DNA of 64,000 nt. It comes from Myotis daubentonii. Lineage: Eukaryota > Chordata > Mammalia > Chiroptera > Vespertilionidae. The notes beneath the pieces were generated by a model that ran no database searches, was not told the origin of the DNA, and was given only the letters and a program-made list of their open reading frames with translations. Location of the stretch: NCBI RefSeq assembly GCF_963259705.1, contig NC_081842.1, positions 185,384,349 to 185,448,348 on the forward strand, in the 5' to 3' direction. The first letter of the stretch is position 1. Each line of letters starts with the position of its first letter. The position numbers and the translations under genes were made by a program. Positions 32,691 through 43,627 of this stretch are shown piece after piece.

Positions 32691-33195
32691 TTCAACGTCA
32701 GTCCCTCTAGGCAATGGCTGGGTCAACCTGCTCACTGCTGGTTCCAAAGAGCCTAGTACAGAGCCTGACACACAGTAGGTGCTCAGTGAACAATCATAGT
32801 GACCCTGACCTAGGGCTTGCTCTTGTCAGGCACTGTTCAACTCATAAAATCGTCACAACAATCTTGCAATATGGGTACTGTTATCCCAGTATAGCATGGT
32901 GATTAAGAGCAGGTTACCTGGATTTTGGTCCTAGCCCCACCAGTTATTTCCAGTGTGACTTTGGTTAAATTAGTTACCCTTTCTGTGCCTCATTGTTAAA
33001 TGGGGATAATAACGATCTACTTCGTTGAAGGGTTGCTATGTGGTTAAATGAGTTCACATATAATACCTACATATTAGATATTGTCCCCATTTTGCGGTGG
33101 CAAAAGCTGAGACAGAGAGTTCTAGTAACTTGCCCGAGGTCACACAGCTGAGAAGGGACAGGGTTATAATCAAGACTCTTAGCCACGCACTGCGC
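32691..33195. mobile_element. MIR cluster
   Basis: 32740-32795 sense 3' part (GACACACAGTAGGTGCTCAG). 32895-33065 sense (GTGACTTTGGTTAAATTAG). 33066-33190 antisense (GCCCGAGGTCACACAGCTGA). Confidence 0.8.
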
Positions 33196-33490
33196 TACTC
33201 TTACTGAAGATGGACTGGAAGACCTGTCTGCTTCATGGAGGCACAAGTAAAGGTCCCTCCTGATTTGAAACCTGCAGCTGAGAAGGGTGTTTAGGCTTCT
33301 TAGGCCTGTCTTCTCAGTATGAGCGCAGCGCGAGGTGCTTCTGCCAGCTGGTGAGCAGGCTGCGCTGGAGGATCTCACCCTTTCATAGTGGCTCGGTCAG
33401 TGGGGCTGGGTGGGGGTGTCTCGGCGCGGGGAGGGGGAGAGGGAGGCGAGAAGGGGGAGGCCCCTCACCCCTAGCCCAGTGACTCCTCCT

Positions 33491-33508
33491 TTGGCCAGCA
33501 GGGGTCAG
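33491..33508 (+). promoter_or_regulatory. CTCF-like motif
   Basis: TTGGCCAGCAGGGGTCAG matches the CCAGCAGGGG core at the edge of the CpG-rich block. Confidence 0.4.
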
Positions 33509-34066
33509 CCGCTGCCGCTGTTGTTGCCTTAGGTGGGCGCTGCGAAGCGCGGAGCACAGGACTCGGTGCGGAAGGACCCTTGGAGGTCATGCGTCCACTG
33601 CTGGGCTGAGAACCCGGGGCTGCGGGAAGTCCTGTCCAAGATCATCACTCAGGGGTCCATTCGGAAGGGGCGGGATCCCAATCCCTCCCAGGTGCCTGGC
33701 TCTTCCCCAACCCCCAAAGGCCAGTTCGAGGTGCTCTGGACACCAGGACGTTTAGGCTCCCTGGAAGGTTCCACGGAATATATGGGTCCCGGTCCCGGCT
33801 GTACCACGGAGGTATTGTGTGACCTTGGGCAGGTTATCCGTCACCTGATCTAAACCCCTTGCCCGTCCAAGGAGGGGGCCCCAGCGGCTGACGCGGACAG
33901 TGGTTCTAGAGAGGGTTCCTCTGTCATTACAGTGTCCGCCGGCCTAAGGAGGTCCAGAGCCGTCCCAGCCCCGGTCGGAGCCTGCCCTTAAACATGGGGG
34001 TTCTAACCCCTTTCAGGAGCACAGCCCGGCACTGGCGGGCGGGCTGCTGGGAGCAGAGTGTGCGGC

Positions 34067-34086
34067 GTCCGGCAGGGGGCGCTGCC
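34067..34086 (+). promoter_or_regulatory. strong CTCF-like motif
   Basis: GTCCGGCAGGGGGCGCTGCC contains the full CNGNNGGGGGCGCTG core within the CpG island. Confidence 0.6.
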
Positions 34087-34299
34087 GCACCGCGCGCGGC
34101 TTCCCCGCGCGTCCTTCCAAGGACAGTGTGGCGGCGGCGGGCGGCGCAGGGGCAGTGGCTGGCCGAGTCCGGCCGCGCCCGCAGGACCGTTGCGGAGCGG
34201 TTTCCGAGACCTGGTCTGGGGCGTCCGGCGGGGAGGGTCATCGGGTTTCTGGAGCTTGATGTGTGCATGAGAGTGGTCGGGGTGAGAGTAGGGGCCCAA

Positions 34300-34385
34300 G
34301 GAGACCAGGCAGGCCTCTGTGTGACCTTGAGAGGTCCCTGCCCCTGTTCGGGGCCTCAGTTTCCTGTCCCTGCGAGTGAGTTTAT
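34300..34385 (+). mobile_element. MIR fragment
   Basis: CTGTGTGACCTTGAGAGG then GGCCTCAGTTTCCTG. Confidence 0.6.
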
Positions 34386-35470
34386 TGAAGAAGCCGGTGA
34401 GACAGTCCATGTCAAAATGCTTTAGAAAATCTGAGTCCCAAGGCCGGATGCAAATCAAAAAGCTTTTATTGAAAAAGCTTTGCGCAAACGATCCATCCAT
34501 CTTTCTACTTCCGCATCCTGGCTGCAACCATTTTAGCCGTTCTTACCGGTGTTTCTGATGTTTACCCATATCTTTCAAAGTAGTATATGCTAATACAGCT
34601 ATTTCTTAATTTAGCAATTTCAGACATTATCTATTGTCTTCCTGTCGGAACAAATAAGGATTTTAGCTGTTTCCCAACCCAGGCCTGCCTAGTATGTATC
34701 TGGAGCACTATTGATAGGTAACTCAGTGATCAGCATTCCTATTAAGAAAATGCAGCTCTTCATTTCCCCCAAATCTTCCTCAGAACTGCCCTCCACCCCT
34801 CATCCCTATAGTGCCCCCCTAGAAGCTTTGTCTGTTCCATGTTCTGTCTTGGGCTCCCTTTCCCTGCAGACTGCACTGCTCAGCTGCCTGCGGGGGATTG
34901 CCTCCCCCTGCCTGGTTCTTGGTCCCCTCTCTCTACTGGTGTACTCTCTTCCTTTGGAAACTCCAGTTGCTTCCCAAGAAATGGAGCAGGGGTGGGACAT
35001 TTTCGTAGATGCGAACTTAATCTGTATTCTGTCTTTGCCCTTGATTGATAATTCATCTAAGCAGACTTCTGTGCTGGAAATTATTCTCCAGATCATTCAC
35101 ACTCTGCCCCACTGTCTTTTGCACCTAGCATGATTGTTAGAAACATCATGCCTTCTGATTCCCTTTATATGTAACTGTTCTCTCTCTCTCTCTCTTTTTG
35201 GATTTTTAAAAATGATTTTCTCTTTTATCCTCGGAATTCTGGAACTTCACAATACATGTGACATGTTGGTGGCTTTGTCATTCATTGTGTTCGGCCCTGG
35301 GTGGCCCGTTTTAGTCTGGATTTCAGTGTCTTTCAATTCAGTGACACTTTCTTTCTTTAATAATCTCTGTTTCCTCTCTGGAAATGCTGTGAGTTGGATC
35401 CTGGACCCCAGGACTGACCTTCCAGGTCTCTTTTCTCATATTTTCCTTGTCCTTGTCTGTCTGTTCTACC
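34386..35470. other. unique or very old repetitive DNA
   Basis: 35170-35470 and 35699-35800 read as one old LINE-like sequence broken by the hAT below. I cannot name the family. Frames at 34711-35547 have no recognised domain. Confidence 0.35.
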
Positions 35471-35478
35471 CTCTAGAC

Positions 35479-35690
35479 CAGTGGTTCTCAACCTGTGGGT
35501 CGCGACCCCTTTGGTGGTCGAACGACCCTTTCACAGGGGTCGCCTAAGACCATCCTGCATATCAGATACTTACATTATGATTCATAACAGTAGCAACATT
35601 ACAGTTATGAAGTAGCCACAAAAATAATTTTATAGTTGGGTCACAACATGAGGAACTGTATTTAAAGGGCCAGAAGGTTGAGAACCACTG
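35479..35690. mobile_element. non-autonomous hAT element with perfect target duplication
   Basis: Ends CAGTGGTTCTCAACCTG and AGGTTGAGAACCACTG. The exact 8-bp duplication CTCTAGAC lies at 35471-35478 and 35691-35698, as expected of hAT integration. The interior has GTGGGTCGCGACCCC. No transposase. Confidence 0.97.
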
Positions 35691-35799
35691 CTCTAGACTA
35701 TTTCCTTGAGTTGATGTCCCAATCTTTCTGATGAGTTTTTTATGTCAGCTGTCATATTTTTAATTTCCAAGAGTTCTTATTACGTCTTCTCTCCCTCCC

Positions 35800-36150
35800 C
35801 CTCCCCCCATAACATAGATACAGCCTCTTTATGTCTCTGATAACATTACTTAGTGATTTTCCCCTCCTGCTCCCTTACTTGTCTGTCTCCTCCAGTTTCC
35901 CCATTTTGTTTGGTTGGTGTATTGGGGTCTCTCTGGCTCTTTGTCACTCCTCATGTTGGAGATTTCTCTAATGCTTTGTGGTGCTAGGCTTTTGCCGCTA
36001 GTTAAGGGTAAGGGTCCCAGAAGCTGACTGGGATTGGGTGTCCCCTTAGATGGACCAGGCAGGGCCTGGCCTTTTGGTGGCGGGACACATAAGTATTAAC
36101 AAGAGGAATTCTTTTCTCTGGGACTGCTTTGTTTCCCTGGTAAGGCAGGG
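35800..36150. other. unique DNA
   Basis: Nothing recognised. A MIR 5' fragment (GTGGTTAAGAGCATGGCTTC) lies at 36158-36190. Confidence 0.4.
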
Positions 36151-36194
36151 TGGATGTGGTTAAGAGCATGGCTTCTGCAGCCAGACTAAAATAG

Positions 36195-37300
36195 AGTACA
36201 CATTGTAAACATTTTATTTAATCCAAAACATACAAATGCCCGTTTTCTTTTCTTTGAGTGTGGGTCTGTTGACTAGAATTCTGTAAGGTCTTCCTTGCAC
36301 AAACCTCAATGTACAAGGCATCATCTACCATTTCCTGGTGTGGCTTCCTTGTAGTGCAGCTAAAACTTAAATGAACTTATGGAACCATCTGAATATAGGT
36401 TCCTTCTGGATTTATATAATTTCCTCCCAATCTGTTACAATTGCTTATCCATAACTCATCTGAACATTTTTTAAAAATAGCAATCTGCCTTCCCCCAGTC
36501 AAGGCACTCGTCTTAGTTTCATAAAACAACCCCCCTTCACAGTCATATTTTATTGGTTTATTAATATTAACTTGAATCACGTAATTCCAAAAGCAAGTAT
36601 AACTGGCATAAATAGGTTTGGGAATGAGCGATTATCTCTGGGAAAGCAGACGAATTAACCGGAGGCGGTGTGTGAGGGCGTTCAGGGATGTCCCACCAGA
36701 CCGGGTCTTCAGCCCATGAGGATAGTGGAGAGAATGGTGAGTGTGGCTATTCCAAGAATGTTCCTTTGTTGGTGGTGGAACATGACAGCTCAGGTTGTGT
36801 GGTGGTTTCCTCTACTCTGTAAAATAAGTACCATTCACTCCCCCATCCTCTTTCAATCTTACAGAAATTTGTTGAACTCTCTCATCCACTAATGACTCCT
36901 CTTCTTGCTTCCTGTCCTCTGGGTTTATATCTTCTCTTTCCCCTGCTGTCATTTTAAGGGAGGGGCTGTAGAGAAGGAGAAAAGAGAAGCATTAAAGTTC
37001 AAGCCACTGTTTTTATCCAGACAATTCTCTCCTATTGAAGACTCCTGACATCCAGTGAGCTGCAGAGCCCATTAGTATGCCCACAAGGGTCACGCAGATG
37101 TAAGTGACAGAAGCCAGTTTCACATCAGGTCTGTCAGAGGCTGTAGTGGATACTGTGGTGCTTTGCTTAGAGCCCCTTTCCAGGGCTGACACACGATCCC
37201 CCAGATGCTGGGCATATTGGTTGCTGGTGGTGCGCTGGACATTGCCCGTGGCTGTAGGAACTGTCTCACCCAGGGTAGGCTTCATCCTGGGGGGTCACAG
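36195..37300 (-). other. candidate unknown transcript or gene remnant
   Basis: I do not recognise a family here. Read on the minus strand there are, in order: a 90-codon frame from 37285 to 37013 with one predicted membrane segment (ASVTYICVTLVGILMGSA) after a Ser/Thr-rich stretch; an acceptor-like CTCCTTCTCTACAG, then a 46-codon frame starting MTAGEREDINPED (about 36932-36792), rich in Glu and Asp; an acceptor-like TGCTTTCCCAG (about 36640), then an open stretch ending in IQMVP and a stop near 36377; and an AATAAA at 36213-36218. The frames differ in phase and are not shown to be joined, so they may be chance frames, a decayed gene or a lineage-specific gene. The first frame is preceded by CCCCCCAG, which could be an acceptor. 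Confidence 0.25.
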
Positions 37301-37734
37301 TGGCTAATGACTGGCTCATGCAGGGACATAAAAACCCACCCTCTTCCCTCATTTAGGACTATTCTGAGGGGCCATCCCAGCTCCAAAAGCTCCTTGTGGG
37401 ATCCACTGAGACATCAGCTGCAATTCACTGTGGGCCAGCTTGTCCCTTTGCTTCGTTGCAGGTTTGACTCCAGGGAGCACACTCCAATAGCCTTCTGCAC
37501 AAACTCCTTCCTTCAGAGTCTGTGTCTAGGAAACCCAATATAAGGCAGAGGCCACCGTCCCTCGTCTTTTGTCACCTCTTCAGGTAGTGGAGACCCTGAG
37601 CTCCTAGGTTATATTGGGGCGGGATTCATCAGCAGGGAGAGGAAAACTGGGCTGAGGTGGTTGTTACAGAGCTCAGCACCTAGCAGGGGCTGACATTCGG
37701 CAAGAGTGTCAGGGATGGCCTTTGTTCTTTACAA
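37301..37734. other. unique DNA
   Basis: No gene recognised. Confidence 0.4.
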
Positions 37735-38720
37735 AAAGTTGTAGTGTGAAAAATTCAAACTCATGCACAAGTAGAATGTGAGAGGGTAATGAATTCCCAT
37801 GTGCCTATCACCTAGCTTCATAATTATTAGCTCCTGGCCTATCTTGTTTCATCTACTCCTGCCCACTCTCTTCACCCTACCCTGCCTCTAGATTATTTGA
37901 AGCAAAGATCAGATAGCATATCATCAAATCTATATAAAGATGCATTAAGATACATACATATAGAAATAAACCAATAACAAAAAGACAAATACTGGATGAT
38001 TCCAGTTATATGAGATACTTAGAGTAGTCAAAAGCATGGAGACTGAGAGAATGGTGGTTGCCAGGGGCTGAGGGAAGGGGACAAAGGGAGCTATTATTTA
38101 ATATGTACAGAGTTTCACTTTTACAAGATGGAAAGAGTTATGGAGATGGATAGTGGTGATGGTTACACAATATCATGAATGCATTCAATACCAATGGACT
38201 GTGAAAAATGGTTAAGATGGTAAATTTTATGTGATGTGTATTTTGCCACAAGAAAAAATTGTGAAAAATAAATTATAATCATTACCTACCTAAGAAACTA
38301 ACAAAAATGTCCCTAATATCATCAAATAGACAGTTTCTGTTCCTAGGTTAACTCACAATTTTATTTCTTCTACAATTTGATTCAGGATCCAAATAAGTTT
38401 CATATGTTGCAATTGGCTGATAATATCTTTTAAGTCTCTTTAGTCTGTAGGCTCCTCCTCCCTTATCTTCCTCCAGCTATTTATTTGTTGAAGGAATTGG
38501 GTTGTTCATCCTTCCCACATGCGGACTTTGCTGATTGCTTCCCATGGTGCCCTTTGCTATGCTCCTCTGTCCCCTGTGCTCCTTGTCTATCAGTAGTTAC
38601 ATCTAGAGGCTTCATCAGATTTGATGTTGGGGCAAGATTATGTCAGAGGTGGTGGGGGAACATTTGTCGGGAGACACAAAAATGTCTAACTGTCATGTCT
38701 CTTTTTGTTGTTAGCGGTCA
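37735..38720 (+). mobile_element. old L1 3'UTR with a second L1 3' end nested in it
   Basis: Outer wording TCATGCACAAGTAGAATGTG and AGCTTCATAATTATTAGCTC. The nested sense L1 end at about 37965-38275 has GGTTGCCAGGGGCTGAGGG and AAAAATAAATTATAA at its tail. The outer UTR continues with TTTAAGTCTCTTTAGTCTG. Confidence 0.75.
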
Positions 38721-38909
38721 TTGGTGATCGTTGCCTAGATCCATTACTTTTCCAGAGTTTGCACATAGTGATATTCTAATGCTATCTTTTTTTGTTTGTT
38801 TGTTTCTCATCAGTTGGACTTGTGTAAAGACTAAAATCCTCTCACAAGCTATTTGGATACCCTGAAGTACAGCTGACATAGGAAGGCAGGATTTATTTTC
38901 AGTTTTTAA

Positions 38910-39102
38910 TTTTATTTTTAATATACTTTTATTGACTTCAGAGAGGAAGGGAGGAAAGAGAGACAGAAACATCAATGATGAGAAAGAATCACTGATTGGT
39001 TGCCGCCTGCACACCCCACACTGGGGATCGAGCCCACAACCCGAACCATGACCTCCTGGTTCATAGGGCGATGCTCAACTACCGAGCCATGCTGGCCGGG
39101 CT
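38910..39102 (-). mobile_element. diverged Ves-type SINE
   Basis: AATATACTTTTATTGACTTC tail end and a degenerate head complement (ACCGAGCCATGCTGGCC). Imperfect flanking repeats ATTTTCAGTTTTTAA and ATTCCTAGTTTTTAA. Confidence 0.85.
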
Positions 39103-39540
39103 ATTCCTAGTTTTTAAACTGAGTTGGTTCTCTAGCATTATCTAAAGGTGACCAGTGCGATTATTTTGTATCATTATGAGCTCATGGATTTAAGTAAATG
39201 TAATGTGTTTCAATCCATTTTTTCTTTATGGCTGCTTAAATGGCCCTATCTTTGGTTAATGGGAGCCTTTACAACTTGGCTCCTGAGCCCCTGTGGTTGT
39301 GGCCTCAGTAGTCTCTCTTAGCTTCCTTGCTTTCTAAGATGACAAGATGTTCCATTCTGTCCACTTCCTGCCACAGATCTGCAGTCAGCCATTCCTCCAA
39401 GGGTTGGGATGAAAAGGGGCTTCAATAGGTTTCTAGTTTAAAGTGCTACTTACCTATTGCCTCCCTTTCTTTTTACTGGGAAACGGTTTTCAGAGGCCAC
39501 AGTCTGGGTATTAGGGGTTTCATTATTCTTAATGTTACAT
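39103..39540 (+). mobile_element. old L1 3'UTR
   Basis: ATTATGAGCTCATGGATTTA, then GATGACAAGATGTTCC and CAGTCAGCCATTCCTCCAA. Same UTR family as 13.0-13.5 kb. Confidence 0.75.
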
Positions 39541-39759
39541 TTGATACACACAAAAGACTGTATGTACCGTACATATAATATGAAGATCATAGTAAAATGG
39601 CTACCCACCAGCCCCCACGCAACTTAAGAATTGAAACGTGGTCCATGACAGTTCATCTTGAATGTGCTCCTCCTTTATCTCAGTCCTCCCTCAGCCTCCA
39701 TCCTAAAGGGTCTATCGTGTATCTATCATTCTTCTGCTTAAAAAGAAGTTTATTATATA
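39541..39759 (+). mobile_element. old L1 3'UTR, part before Helitron F
   Basis: CACAAAAGACTGTATGTACC and CTACCCACCAGCCCC phrases. Confidence 0.5.
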
Positions 39760-39974
39760 CCAGAGGCCCGATGCATGAAATTCGTAACCTACACTATACT
39801 GTGCTCTACAGTGGGAAGCACTCTGAGAATTTTTTTGTACTAGTCACCGATAGGAGTAACTGCCTGATCCTGCCTCTGCCTCTGCCTCGGCCCCTGCCGC
39901 CACGGCTTCATCCAGAAGGTCATCTGGAAGGACGTCCAGTCTAATTAGCATATTACGCTTTTATTATTACAGAT
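39760..39974 (-). mobile_element. HeliBat-type non-autonomous Helitron F with cargo
   Basis: On the plus strand it opens CCAGAGGCCCGATGCATGAA and closes AGCATATTACGCTTTTATTA...ACAGA, i.e. minus-strand TCTGTAATAATAAAAGCG to CTGG. It is only 215 bp. Between the 3' hairpin and the GTCCTTCCAGATGACC 5' portion lies 82 bp (39793-39874) that is not Helitron-like and has a near-identical twin at 43850-43931. Confidence 0.88.
39793..39874 (+). repeat. 82-bp cargo segment of Helitron F
   Basis: Begins ACTATACTGTGCTCTACAGT and ends CTGATCCTGCC. Two differences over 82 bases from 43850-43931, with unrelated flanks. Confidence 0.95.
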
Positions 39975-40189
39975 GTATATGTCCTTACAACTAAATATGT
40001 TTAGTTTAAAGAGGAGTTGAGGGAGGACAAAGAGGATAAAGGGGGTCAAATAGAAGGTGAAGAGGGATGCTAGACTGGGTGGTGAGCACACAGTAGAGTA
40101 TACAGATATAAAGTTGTACAACTGAAATTTATATAACGTAACTAATCACTGTTATCCCAATTACAGTGAATAAGCTAAACATGTTTAGC

Positions 40190-40495
40190 TTAATTTGTTT
40201 TTGAGCTTTATAAGAATGATATCACAATGAACGTTGTCTTCTGTGACCTGCCTTGATTTTACTCAATGTATGTTTCTAAGATTTATTCTGTCAGGTTTTT
40301 TTTTTTTTTTGGCTATAGTTTATTTTCAGTGCTGCATAATGTTCCATTGTGCGATTGTACCATAATTTATTTTATCCATTCTGTTTGTGGGCGTTTGAAT
40401 TGTCTCCGGTTTTTTGCTGTTACAAATATTTTGCTAAGATAATGCTATTATAGTTATTCTCATTTTTGTCTCTGCTACACATGTACAGGGGTTTG
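40190..40495 (+). mobile_element. old L1 3'UTR, part after Helitron F
   Basis: CATAATGTTCCATTGTGCGA and TTTGAATTGTCTCCGGTTTT are typical old L1 3'UTR wording. A 14-T run lies at 40298-40311. Confidence 0.7.
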
Positions 40496-40499
40496 TCTA

Positions 40500-40765
40500 G
40501 GGCAGCGGTTATCAAGCATTTTAGTCTCAGGATCCCAAAGAACTTTCATTTATGTGAGTCACAGTGATTGATATTTACCACATTAGAAATGAAAACTGAG
40601 AAAAATATCAGCATTTTACTTATTAATTCATTTTCAATGACATAATGAACCCATGTTAGCACAAATCATAAATTTTAAATGAAAAATAACTAGTTTCCAA
40701 GACAAAATACATTGTGAGAAGGGTGGCAACCTTTAAAGTTTTGCAGATCTCTTTAATGTCTGGTT
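40500..40765. mobile_element. hAT-Charlie fragment
   Basis: CAGCGGTTATCAAGCATTTT then GTCTCAGGATCCCAAAGAAC. The opposite terminus is not resolved. Confidence 0.65.
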
Positions 40766-40829
40766 AAAAGGACCTGCTCATCTCTTGACCTGGGGCACCC
40801 TTGCCCCTGAGTCCTTGGCAGCTTGTGTT

Positions 40830-40856
40830 CTCCCCCTCCCCCCCCCCCCCCCGCCC
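40830..40856. repeat. C homopolymer
   Basis: Almost pure C run of more than 15. Confidence 0.95.
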
Positions 40857-41490
40857 CAGGCAGCCACACTCTTCTAGGCCTCGAGCAGCCTCTCTCCTCC
40901 ACCCTGGGTCTCCTCCCTGTTCACCCAGGTTCAGAGGGGTTCTGCCAACAAAAGCTGGGATTTGAGTTTGGTCATGGGCTGGCATAGTCGGGGGCCTGCT
41001 TAGAGTCTGACCAGAGGGGCCCAGCTCACTTAGGTGGAGGAACCCTCCCCATGGTCCAGCACAGTTCTCAGCACTGGTTTGGGGCCAAAGCTTCATTTGG
41101 AATCAGTGTAAGTGAGCCATCACTCTGTAACTATTGTCTTCAGTTCTTTCTTCACTAAGGGACTTGCAGGAGTGAGGTGAAGGCAGGTCAGGGTGTGGGT
41201 GCAATAACATCCAGTGGCTCTGAAATCGCCCTGGTTTCTAATACTGTCCCCTGACCCATCAGGACAAACAGGCTCAGTGCTTATCCAGGTGGGTCCCAAA
41301 TCTCGCAAGGCCTTGGTCCCGCTCTGCTGTGGAAAGGTTTTACCTCATCACCAGCCCCCCATTACCATTGTCATCATCAAACCGCTTCTGATTACTAAGT
41401 GCCCATGTGTGGATCAGGTCCTGTGTCCCGTTTGGTTCCTAAAGTGCCACAGTTCACTGGGTCCTTGGGGACTCCGCATGGCAGGCATTA
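40857..41490. other. unique DNA
   Basis: Nothing recognised as coding. Confidence 0.4.
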
Positions 41491-42115
41491 TTAGCCCTGG
41501 AGAGAAAATGGAGGCTCAGAGAGGGAAAGTGACCTTCTCCAAGCCACACACCTGCTGACCGTGGGGTACAAGGTGGTGCCAGGGCTCCCACCTCTTGGCG
41601 CAGGACTGTTAGTGGCCAGAGCAGGGGTTACCATCTCATGGCTAATGTGGTCTTGGGATTTTTGAGAGCAATTGAAGCAAAGGGCAGGGTCTAAGTGTGT
41701 AGATTGAGCTGGCTCATGCAAGCCATTGGTTGCCACGAAAGCTACTTACCCTCCCCTCAGGGCACTGTACAGAGGGGCCCACTGGGTGCTGAAGCGAGGG
41801 AGCTCAGAGGGTCTATAGGGCCTGTGTGATCCAGGGCTCGCCACCTAGGCGCCCTGTGCCTCAGTTTCCTCTTCTGTAAACAAACCCCAGGACCATCTCT
41901 GCTTTTTTTCGGGACTTTTGGGAGGAAGCAACCCTGATAAACAACAGCCATCATCTATTTAACACCTACATGTCAGTATGATGCCAGGCTCTTTACATTA
42001 TCTCATTTATTCTTCACAACCACCCGGTGCACTCGTTATTATGGAGAAAGGGAGCTAATTGTTTCAGTGGGGAGAAAGAAGTTAACGGCCAGATAGCATA
42101 TGGCTGTAAAACCTG
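41491..42115. mobile_element. MIR/MIR3 cluster
   Basis: 41495-41595 antisense (AAATGGAGGCTCAGAGAGG). 41825-41890 sense (CTGTGCCTCAGTTTCCTC). 41945-42105 L2/MIR3-like (TTATCTCATTTATTCTTCAC). Confidence 0.65.
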
Positions 42116-42455
42116 AACATCACAGAACAAATACAGCCTTAGATGTCCTCACGTCACCCCAGCGTGGTCACTAGGGCAGACTTCTCTCACTTTCCTTTCG
42201 CCTTGACCATCCGCCACTGGAGTAGCAGAGCACCAAGCCCTCTAAGGCAGCATCCTAAAGACATTGGACACTGCTGCCCCCGCCCTCACCCCCATCTCCT
42301 CCACTAGTTCCTCTTCCTCTCCACTGCGTGATAACCAGCCATAATCTGCTCAGTGTAAAGTGTGCTCTCTAATTAAAAGATCACATTATGTTTAATTTTC
42401 ACTTAAAAATCACTGGGAGAAATTCTTACTGGGTGTAAGGACAGTGATGGGGCGT
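42116..42455. other. unique DNA
   Basis: 42355-42425 has AT motifs (CTCTAATTAAAAGATCAC) that could be regulatory; nothing firmer. Confidence 0.3.
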
Positions 42456-42459
42456 GTAG

Positions 42460-42695
42460 AGGGAGTGCCCTGTCATAGTTAAGAGTGGGGCCTCTGTGCG
42501 TTGGAACCCTAACTTTGCCCCTCAGCAGCTGTGTAACTTTCAGCAACTCACTGAATCCCTTGGGCTTCATCTCTAAAATAGGGGGAATGGTAGCCACCAT
42601 TTCCAGTGGTTGTGAGGATTCCAAGAGATAATGACTGTAAAGCCTTAGCGCAGAGCCCGGCATATGGTCAGTGCTTAATAAATGTTAGCGCAGAG
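42460..42695 (+). mobile_element. MIR SINE
   Basis: CATAGTTAAGAGTGGGGCCT, AGCTGTGTAACTTTCAGCAA, then TGCTTAATAAATGTTAGCG. Confidence 0.85.
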
Positions 42696-43290
42696 AGAGG
42701 GAGATCCACTTAGCCCGGGGTGTGGGGTGTGGGGCGTGGGGCGTGGGATGCAGGGAGTGAGGGAAGTCACTGTGGAGGGAGACCCTGGAGCTGGACTGGA
42801 AGGGTGAGCGGGATTGGACAGGAGGATGAAGCAGAGGGAACAGAGAGACACAGCAGGTCTCTTTTGAGGTCTCCAAAGGGGTCTGGAATGACCAAGGTCA
42901 TGATGTCTGGTTAACACTGGCTGCAGGAACATATAAAACTCGTAAAAAGTCAATGGCTTCACATAGTTGATGTGAACTTCTTGCTCACATGGAGTTCAGT
43001 CAGTGGCAGTGGGCGAGGAGGGGTACTCTGCATCTCCCCATTGTTCAGTCACCCAGGCTAACAGAGCCTCTACAACCTTCCATGTGGCTTCCAAGGTCAC
43101 CCTGGGCATTGACCCCCAGCTGGCAGACGAGTAACAAAAGCGACGAGGATCATGCCGGAAGCTTCTATGGGCTGGGCTTGGAAGTGGCACACACCACTTC
43201 CTCCTCCATGTTATTGGCTAGAACTTAACATTCGGACACATCGAACCGCAAGGGCTCAGGTTTTCACATTGGAAGCACCATGGCCCCAAT
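42696..43290. other. unique DNA
   Basis: Contains a short GGGGTGT/GGGGCGT tandem run at 42717-42750. No gene. Confidence 0.4.
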
Positions 43291-43590
43291 TGTCCTTTCT
43301 GAGCTAATTTTGAGTAAGCCACATAACAACGCTGAGTTTCAAATTCCTCCCCCATGAAATGGAAGTGAAAATAATATCTACAGGGTAGTTGGAATTAAAT
43401 GCAATAATTTATCTTAAGGGCCTGGCACTTAGTAAATGGCAGCTATTACCATTGTTTTTCTGTTTACCCATTTGCTCATCAAATGTGTCCCTCGGAGTCA
43501 GAGGATGTGAGGTCTAGGTCAGCCCTGGAGCCTGGCCGCGTGCCCTTCGGCCCCACTTAACCTTTTCTGGCCTCGGTGTTTTTATCTTCA
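43291..43590 (+). mobile_element. two MIR SINEs
   Basis: 43295-43455 (GGGCCTGGCACTTAGTAAAT) and 43500-43590 (GGTCTAGGTCAGCCCTGGAG, TTTTCTGGCCTCGGTG). Confidence 0.7.
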
Positions 43591-43627
43591 AAACTTTTTG
43601 TATCCACTGTTTTATTTTTTTCATTAG

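Larger units (their letters stand above)
33380..34270. promoter_or_regulatory. CpG-island-like block, possible promoter
   Basis: By far the densest run of CpGs in the window, strongest at 34030-34220 (GCGGCGTCCGG, CCGCGCGCGGCTTCC, GGCGGCGGCGGGCGGCG). CTCF-like sites occur at 33491-33508 and 34067-34086. There is no convincing first exon; the long minus-strand frame (34003-34527) is what GC-rich DNA gives by chance. It could be a lncRNA promoter, an orphan CpG island or an insulator. Confidence 0.5.

Noticed and set aside
34003..34527. 174-codon minus-strand frame
   Set aside because: It lies in the CpG-rich block where stop codons are rare; plus-strand frames overlap it and no domain is visible.
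39793..39874. miRNA precursor, because GTGCTCTACAGTGGGAAGCAC can fold
   Set aside because: The stem is only 5 bp and no matching arm follows, so no precursor-like hairpin forms.
42717..42750. CRISPR-like or telomere-like short repeats (GGGGTGT units)
   Set aside because: A few degenerate tandem heptamers only; no spacers and a vertebrate context.
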